Origin: an uncultured Acidobacteriota bacterium
Lineage (GTDB): Bacteria; Acidobacteriota; Terriglobia; Bryobacterales; Bryobacteraceae
Reading direction: 5' to 3'
DNA length: 58,379 nt
Assembly: GCA_902825945.1 (NCBI GenBank)
Contig: CADECY010000047.1
Location: forward strand, 1-58,379
The position numbers and the translations under genes are program-made. Shown here piece by piece: positions 53,285 to 58,379 of this stretch. Every line of letters begins with the position of its first letter. Within the stretch, counting starts at the first letter, position 1. The notes beneath the pieces were generated by a model. It saw only the letters and a list, made by a program, of their open reading frames with translations. It searched no databases and had not been told where the DNA came from.

Positions 53285-54988
53285 TCAGCGAATCGAGACC
53301 GTGACCGGGTTGGCGCGGCGTCCGTCCACCGTGACCACCACTTCCACGTCCGCCTTTCCGGCGAGTTGGCGTGGCACGGGCCCAACATTCACTTGGTCGA
53401 GCCCGGCTTGGCTTGGGTGCGCGACCGGCCCGAAGACCGTCACCGGCAATCCGCCAATGGTGGCGGTGGCCGTCTCCCGCCATGCCCGTAAGCCGGTGCC
53501 GAACAGCGCGAGGTAGATTGCGTCCGAAGGAGGGCCGAGGTCGATCGGCACTGCCTGCAGCGTATTCGGGTCAAACACCAGATCGAGAGTCCGTTCTCCC
53601 TCGGCCGGTACCCGTAGAGACTGGGCGGCTGCCACGCCGCGCCCCGAAGCGTCGGCCGTGTAGAGAGATGGGGCAATCCGGTTGACCTGTACTTTCCCCG
53701 AGGCTACCGGCTCCAGTCCGGCGTTGATCGTCACCGTGGCTTCGCCGGGGGCCACGCCCGATGGAAGGAAAAAGTTGACCTGGTTGGGCGAGGAGAGGAA
53801 CATCAACCCGCGGTGCGTGGTGCCCTGACGGTCCTTCACCGTGACGCTCAGGTTGCCGAGTTGGGCCGGCAAGGTGCTTTGCGTGTTGGCAACCACCGAC
53901 GTGGTCATCGCTTCGCTGAAGCCGGTCACGATCGACTCCGGCGACACGCCAGCTTCGGCGTCAAAGCTCGCCGACGGTACGCTGTTCAGGAGCAGAGTGC
54001 GTTTGTAGGTTGCTGTGCCCGCCGGATTCAAGCGGGCCAGTGCCGCGGTGTCTCCGCGCAGATAACGATTGAGAAATTCCTGGGCGTATGAGACGATCAG
54101 GCGCGCGTTCGGCTTGAGGGCCAGACACTGTTCAACAGTGCTCGTTCCGCCGCAAAGGGCCACGGTCCACTCAAAGTGGCTCCCTCCGCGCAATTCCATG
54201 AAAAAGCGCGGCGGCTGCGCCTGGTAGTATGCGCCCGTTGGCGCCGCCACGAACGGAGTGACCCCGAGATCGAACTGCGCGCCCTGGTACATGAGGGGAA
54301 TATCGACATCACCGAGGCGGTTCTTGGCCAGATACGGCAACACGTACGGGGAGAGCAGCACCATCGCCTTGAAGCGGTTGTCTTTCCAGCTTGGCCATGC
54401 ACCGGCCAGTCCGAGTGCAGTGTAGCCACCCAGCGAATGGCCCACCATCGCCAGGCGGGACAGGTCGATGCGCGATGAGAAGCCGGAGTTGCGTTGCAGC
54501 CAGTCGAGCACGACTTGCACGTCGGCGCGGCGATCCAGGTACGTGTTCTCGGTCCATTGTTCCGGCTGGAAGAAGGACTCCTCGGGTGGTACCAGTTTCA
54601 GCGTACCCGTCCCGTCGACACTACAGCCGGCGTCGCGGTGATCGGGTGCGGCAACCACGTACCCACTTCGCGCCAATTGTTCGGTGAGGAAGACCGACTG
54701 GGTGCCGCACCCGGTTAGCCCATGGGAAAAGACCACAACGGGAAACCGCTCACACCCCGAGATCTGACCGTTCACCGCCACCGAGCCCGACAGCTCGGCC
54801 GAGTAGCGCACGCTCTCCTCTCGGTCCGTCGCCGGGTACCACACAGCCATCTTCGGGCCATCGGGCACCTGGACGACCCTGTATCCCACGTTGTGCGTGG
54901 CTGGGCAGCCGGAAACTGGCTGCGCCAAGGCCGGCAACGCCAGGGTGGTCACAAACAGCACAGCCAGGAAACTGGTGGCAGAAATCAT
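53285..54988 (-). CDS. Secreted alpha/beta hydrolase fused to a Solibacter C-terminal domain
   Basis: A 567-residue protein. After a signal peptide (LPALAQ) comes a chlorophyllase/PAF-acetylhydrolase-like alpha/beta hydrolase. It has FSHGLTGCGTQS near the oxyanion hole, nucleophile elbow GHSLGGYTALG, acid candidate in YQGAQFDLGV and His in RGGSHFEW. From about residue 345 to the end is a TIGR03437-type domain (VNFFLPSGVAPGEATVTI, IYLALFGTGLRAW, GLDQVNVGPVPRQLAG, NPVTVSI). The enzyme should cleave short-chain esters or lactones outside the cell; the added domain may bind or anchor. GGGAGG lies before the ATG. It is the last gene of a minus-strand triplet. Confidence 0.87.
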   Translation of the reverse strand: MISATSFLAVLFVTTLALPALAQPVSGCPATHNVGYRVVQVPDGPKMAVWYPATDREESVRYSAELSGSVAVNGQISGCERFPVVVFSHGLTGCGTQSVFLTEQLARSGYVVAAPDHRDAGCSVDGTGTLKLVPPEESFFQPEQWTENTYLDRRADVQVVLDWLQRNSGFSSRIDLSRLAMVGHSLGGYTALGLAGAWPSWKDNRFKAMVLLSPYVLPYLAKNRLGDVDIPLMYQGAQFDLGVTPFVAAPTGAYYQAQPPRFFMELRGGSHFEWTVALCGGTSTVEQCLALKPNARLIVSYAQEFLNRYLRGDTAALARLNPAGTATYKRTLLLNSVPSASFDAEAGVSPESIVTGFSEAMTTSVVANTQSTLPAQLGNLSVTVKDRQGTTHRGLMFLSSPNQVNFFLPSGVAPGEATVTINAGLEPVASGKVQVNRIAPSLYTADASGRGVAAAQSLRVPAEGERTLDLVFDPNTLQAVPIDLGPPSDAIYLALFGTGLRAWRETATATIGGLPVTVFGPVAHPSQAGLDQVNVGPVPRQLAGKADVEVVVTVDGRRANPVTVSIR

Positions 54989-55016
54989 TTCGCGTACCTC
55001 CCCGGATCCTCGGAAA

Positions 55017-56021
55017 CTACTTGGACGGGTCCGCGCGCTGATAGGTTGCGAGTCCGGAGCCTTTCAATCGATCCATGGCCTTCCTGTCCCGATCCAGGAA
55101 CCGCTCCAGGAACGTGGCCCCATACGTGACGATCAGTCTGGCGTTGTTTCGTTTGCGGAGGCAGTCGCCCACCGACTTCTCTCCGATGCAAACGAGGTTG
55201 GTCCATTCAAAGTGACTGCCGCCCTTGAGCTCGAGCAGGTACCGGTTGGACTTGCTCATCGCATAGGCTCCCTGTTTGCCTTTCAGAAAGGGCGTAATGG
55301 CGATATCGAGCTGCGCGCCTTGGTACATCACTGGAATGCGGACCCGCGCCAGCCGCTCTTCGCTCAAGAAGGGCATGGCGTAAGGCGAGAACAGCAGCAG
55401 CGCCTTCAAGCGCGGTTCGCGCCAAGCGGGCCACCCGCCAGCCATGCCGAGCAAGGTGTAGCCGCCGAGCGAGTGACCGGCGCCACCGATCTTGGAGGGA
55501 TCGATTCGGCCACGCCACGGAGATTGACTTGTCGCATGGTCGATGACGGCGGCGATGTCCCGGCGGCGGTCGGCATGGGTCGAGTCGGTCCACTTCTGGG
55601 GCTCCAGCAGCGACTTCTCCGAGGCCTTCAGACTGAGCGTGCCTGTACCATCGACGGAACAGGAGGCGTCGTGATGGTCCGGAGCCATCACGACGTAGCC
55701 CAAGCGCGTTATCTGCTCGGTAAAGAAAATGGACTGAGTTCCGCACCCCCCGAGTCCGTGCGAGAAAACCAGCAAAGGCAGGTTGTCACAGTCCACCAGC
55801 GGACCATCCTTGGCCACGCGCCCGGACAGGTCTTTCGAATAGGCGAAGTCCTTTTCCGCCGCCGAGGTGGGATACCAGACGGCCATTTTGGGCCCGCCAG
55901 GTACCTGCTCGATCCGGAAGCCGACGGAGAACGGAGCGCGGCACCCGGCGGCCGATAGGGGCGCGGCCGCCGCCAGGGCGGCGAGGACCAGGAACGCGGG
56001 TGCCAAGTGGTGGCGTGTCAT
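55017..56021 (-). CDS. Secreted alpha/beta hydrolase, paralogue of the neighbour without the extra domain
   Basis: A 334-residue protein with a signal peptide (LVLAALAAAAPLSAAG). It is clearly paralogous to the hydrolase domain of the next gene: PGGPKMAVWYP/PDGPKMAVWYP, GGCGTQSIFFTEQ/TGCGTQSVFLTEQ, DASCSVDGTGTL/DAGCSVDGTGTL, GHSLGGYT, YQGAQLDI/YQGAQFDL and GGSHFEW. It ends where the Solibacter C-terminal domain begins in its sister. Catalytic Ser in GHSLGG and His in GGSHFEW are kept. Its start overlaps the upstream gene stop by ATGA, and the next gene begins 28 bp on. Substrate unknown. Confidence 0.87.
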   Translation of the reverse strand: MTRHHLAPAFLVLAALAAAAPLSAAGCRAPFSVGFRIEQVPGGPKMAVWYPTSAAEKDFAYSKDLSGRVAKDGPLVDCDNLPLLVFSHGLGGCGTQSIFFTEQITRLGYVVMAPDHHDASCSVDGTGTLSLKASEKSLLEPQKWTDSTHADRRRDIAAVIDHATSQSPWRGRIDPSKIGGAGHSLGGYTLLGMAGGWPAWREPRLKALLLFSPYAMPFLSEERLARVRIPVMYQGAQLDIAITPFLKGKQGAYAMSKSNRYLLELKGGSHFEWTNLVCIGEKSVGDCLRKRNNARLIVTYGATFLERFLDRDRKAMDRLKGSGLATYQRADPSK

Positions 56022-57064
56022 GGCTGCAACGCGCAGTTCACCGGCGCAAGGCCCGGGTGGCTAAAGTAGGACAAGGGTAGAAGAGGAACCCCGTCGCTCC
56101 AGGCGCCCATGTCCGTCTGCTGGAGAGATCCATTGCCGAGGGCAATGTTGCAGTCCGTTCCCTTGAAGGTGCAGTTCAGCATGGCCACCGACAGCTTCCA
56201 TGTGATGTAGTAATCGCGGGCGTCCACGGCTGCGGTGTCCTCCTGGCCGCTGGTATTCGGGAAGAAGTGATTGGCGATCTGTTGTGGCGTGCCCCGGCGG
56301 TCCGACCGGACCAGCAGGAAATCCCTGTTAGCGTCCGGCACTTGCGTCATCCGGGTCCAGATCTGGTTGGCCTGGTCGATGCAGTTGATCGTATCGTCCT
56401 CGCCCGATACCATCAGCACCTTGGTGGAGGCCGGGATCCGGGAATAATCCTCGCCAGGCACCAGGCGTTTGGCGCCGGGCTCGATGGCGACGATCGCCTC
56501 TGGCGCGGGCAACTGGGTCCACCAAGAGCGGGTGGCCTTGGCCGCCAGCACGAACCCGAAGAACCCCCCAAGTGAGTGGCCGACGATGGCCGTGCGGTAT
56601 TTGCCCTGCGCGTTCTTGAGAGGACGCACGCGATTGGGCTGATCCAACCGAGCCAAGGCATCGACGAAGGCGTCGGCAGCATTGTTGGCCCAGTTCCAGC
56701 TATCGAGAGCAATGGCGTCGGTCTGATACTGCGCCCACACCACCGTGTAGCCTTTCAATACCATCTGCCCATACCAGAACTGATACGACGCCGGGTCGAG
56801 GGCGGCAAAGCCGTGCAAGAAGAGCACGACGGGCGCCGACGCGGGCGTGGGGCTGCTCGGCTCGAACATGTAGTACTTCAGGGCTCCGTTGCCAGTTTGG
56901 TTCTTGGCGTAGAACGGGCCGCTCACACTCACGCCGGCATGCAGGTAGTCACGGCCTCCCGGGCCAATGGCGGGCTGGCTCGGCGGCGTCTGCGCCAGAG
57001 CAGCCGTCCCCCAGGTAGACAACAACAGAAACAACAATAGAATCGTTCGGCAATAGCAAGTCAC
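56018..57064 (-). CDS. Secreted alpha/beta hydrolase (PET-hydrolase/chlorophyllase-like)
   Basis: A 348-residue protein taken from the GTG at 57064, which has CGGAGGAAA just upstream; the in-frame ATG at 57100 would include that ribosome site in the coding region. A signal peptide ends at TAALAQ. It has FLHGFAALDP, nucleophile elbow VGHSLGGFFGF, acid candidate in SGEDDTINC and His in NHFFPNTSG. Two C-terminal Cys pairs (LNCTFKGTDC) may form disulfides. It is the first gene of the secreted-hydrolase operon, overlapping the next by ATGA. It is more distant from the other two than they are from each other. Confidence 0.83.
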   Translation of the reverse strand: MTCYCRTILLLFLLLSTWGTAALAQTPPSQPAIGPGGRDYLHAGVSVSGPFYAKNQTGNGALKYYMFEPSSPTPASAPVVLFLHGFAALDPASYQFWYGQMVLKGYTVVWAQYQTDAIALDSWNWANNAADAFVDALARLDQPNRVRPLKNAQGKYRTAIVGHSLGGFFGFVLAAKATRSWWTQLPAPEAIVAIEPGAKRLVPGEDYSRIPASTKVLMVSGEDDTINCIDQANQIWTRMTQVPDANRDFLLVRSDRRGTPQQIANHFFPNTSGQEDTAAVDARDYYITWKLSVAMLNCTFKGTDCNIALGNGSLQQTDMGAWSDGVPLLPLSYFSHPGLAPVNCALQP

Positions 57065-57461
57065 AAGTTTCCTCCGGTCTCCGATCCCGTGCATTTCCAC
57101 ATTTGCGCCGCATCTGTCACGGTGATCACGGCCAGTCTACCAAACCTTCGGGGTGTCCGGGCGAGCCGTGATCTCGTCTCCGTCACCACCACTCCTCTAG
57201 CACCGCGGAATTGCTCGCGGAGGGGCGCATTGCGTGCAGGCAGAGCGGAGTTCGGGCGCGCTACGACGCGGTCACCGAGGCTCTCGATGCGGCGGGGCTC
57301 TCGAAGACTCTCGCCCGCGTCACGCTGCGCAAGCAACGCGTGATGAGGTGAGGCTCGTTCATGCCGGTGCGCATGCGGCCACTGTGAAGGAGTGGGCGGG
57401 GATTGGCCGCATAAAGTCGCGAAGCGTCGAGCGGGATGCTGGTCATATCGTGGACCTCTCC
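57065..57461. other. Intergenic / decayed sequence upstream of the hydrolase operon
   Basis: No intact gene. On the plus strand a 59-codon stretch without start (57172-57351) ends in LARVTLRKQRVMR and has coding-like codon use; it may be the 3' remnant of a lost gene, which I cannot identify. The promoter of the minus-strand hydrolase operon should also lie here. Confidence 0.4.
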
Positions 57462-57868
57462 TCATTCAACGGGATGGCCCAATGCTTTGGCGTTATCGCG
57501 AACACGCACGTCGCTCGTGACGATTGTCACGAGCGCGGGCGGATCGTCCAACTCTCGAACGGTCGCCAGGTGAATGGCGTCCAAGGTGCGTACCCGTTCG
57601 ACGGAAGGGACGTGCCGCGTGGGTGAGGATTGCTTCGGTGACGCTCACAACATGACAGCGCCGGGCAAAGACTGGCAGGGTGAGCAATGCCACCCGTTGC
57701 TGCTGAGAACCGATTCTGCCCGTGAGAGGCGCGCCCCGAAGGACCGCGCGGCTGGCTTCCGCGATGCCTCAATGCGGAAGTAATCCGCTGGCCGTCGGCG
57801 CGAATCGAGGCTCTTGCCGAGGCATCGCCCCCGAGCACCGCCGCGACCAAGGCGCCGGACTCTACATC
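57462..57868 (-). pseudogene. VapC-like PIN-domain toxin remnant with at least two frameshifts
   Basis: Three consecutive pieces in different frames read as one PIN domain. Piece 1 is VESGALVAAVLGGDASARAS to ITSAL. Piece 2, starting near 57768, is IAEASRAVLRGAPLTGRIG to THAARPF. Piece 3, starting near 57605, is VERVRTLDAIHLATVRELD to TSDVRVRDNAKALGHPVE with a TGA stop at 57462-57464. The acidic residues expected in PIN ribonucleases are visible (Glu in VESG and AEAS, Asp in TLDAIH and TSDVRVRD). Joining them requires single-base indels near 57766-57772 and 57603-57606. The expected start is also off-frame (ATG followed by TAG). Either a decayed toxin gene or base errors near the window end. 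Confidence 0.72.
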
Positions 57869-58379
57869 GTCTGGCTGATGTGCCCTTAGCTGCGGCAGAG
57901 GGACGGCGGGCCGCCGCGCAAGGCCGAGCCGGAACGGTCCTACGCTTCGCCACGATCACTGTCGATCAGGGCGGATGCGGTACCGGCCTGCAGGCGGATC
58001 TCAGGCAGTCTTCCAGAGGATCGCCGCTCTCGAGCGTTCGTCGCGGTTTACCCGCCGCTAGCCGAGAAGGTGTCACTCATTGGCGAGTGCGCCGGTTTGA
58101 GTTGCCGGTGGAATTGATCGACGAATACCCCGCTGAAGATGATCTGGCCAACTCGCTGTTCTGGAGACTGGAGACCTTGGGCGAGGTAGACTTGTACTCG
58201 CCGATTCGGTCATCGATCCAACGGCTTCAGATGCGCCATGGAAGTGCGGCTATCCGTTATGATCCCCCGATGGGCCCTGGGCGCCAGAAACTCCTTTTTC
58301 GGATCCAACCGCAATGAACAAGTCGCCTCCTCAGCGAAATCTATGGGTGAACTCCGGCTCTGGTAGTCGGCCAAGGTTG
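57869..58379. other. Terminal region without a supported gene
   Basis: No clear gene. An antitoxin would be expected just upstream of the PIN remnant, but no intact small open frame of that kind is visible. On the plus strand a frame with coding-like codon use (about 58068-58317; WRVRRFELPVELIDEYPAED, then SLFWRLETLGEVDLYSP) lacks a convincing start and ends in a TGA at 58315-58317. It may be a gene fragment of unknown nature. Confidence 0.35.

Overview
The window is GC-rich bacterial chromosome from what looks like an acidobacterium of the Solibacter/Bryobacter type. Two secreted proteins (8345-10273 and 53285-54988) end in the roughly 220-residue C-terminal domain known as the Solibacter C-terminal domain (TIGR03437). 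There is also a PEP-CTERM protein, several Tat/Sec-exported carbohydrate-related proteins and a lineage-typical abundance of alkaline-phosphatase-superfamily enzymes. No tRNA, rRNA, CRISPR array or intact insertion sequence was recognised.

Left part (1-16.5 kb): the interrupted end of an HlyD-type adaptor is followed by two ABC ATPases and two ABC-2 permeases, an HlyD-ABC-ABC-permease-permease exporter of the YbhGFSR kind. Facing it on the minus strand is an operon of three paralogous GT-B glycosyltransferases (8149 back to 4318). Diverging from that, a plus-strand operon (8345-16452) holds a secreted clan-A-like glycoside hydrolase, two more glycosyltransferases, a methyltransferase, a nucleotide-sugar epimerase/dehydratase, a sulfatase-fold hydrolase with Thr in the catalytic position, and a SnoaL-like protein.

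Middle-left (22.4 back to 16.5 kb, minus strand): a tight operon of a type I phosphodiesterase-like protein, a ketosynthase-fold protein lacking all three catalytic residues, a long-chain acyl-CoA synthetase, an O-methyltransferase and a 67-residue zinc-ribbon protein. Centre (22.8-32.9 kb): a sugar-scavenging island with a canonical FGly sulfatase (minus), then DUF362 protein, a 48-residue peptide, a GPH-type sugar symporter, a GH78-like rhamnosidase, a YVTN beta-propeller protein and a TolB-like propeller protein (plus).

Right part (33.2-50.2 kb): the most notable system, an operon of an SDR, a 2800-residue megasynthase (two nitronate-monooxygenase/PfaD-like barrels-KS-AT-ACP-ACP-KR-DH), a 1574-residue megasynthase (KS-AT-DH-phosphopantetheinyl-transferase-like), a free ACP, a type I phosphodiesterase-like protein and an alpha/beta hydrolase. 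The domain set resembles PUFA (Pfa) and heterocyst-glycolipid (Hgl) 'secondary lipid' synthases but is partitioned differently. Together with five lipophilic-acceptor-type glycosyltransferases, two methyltransferases, an acyl-CoA ligase and an exporter, I infer a glycosylated polyketide/lipid pathway. That link between operons is inference, not shown by the sequence.

Right end (50.3-58.4 kb): a secreted protein of unknown function, a PEP-CTERM protein, a minus-strand operon of three secreted alpha/beta hydrolases, and about 1.3 kb of decayed sequence with a frameshifted PIN-domain toxin remnant.
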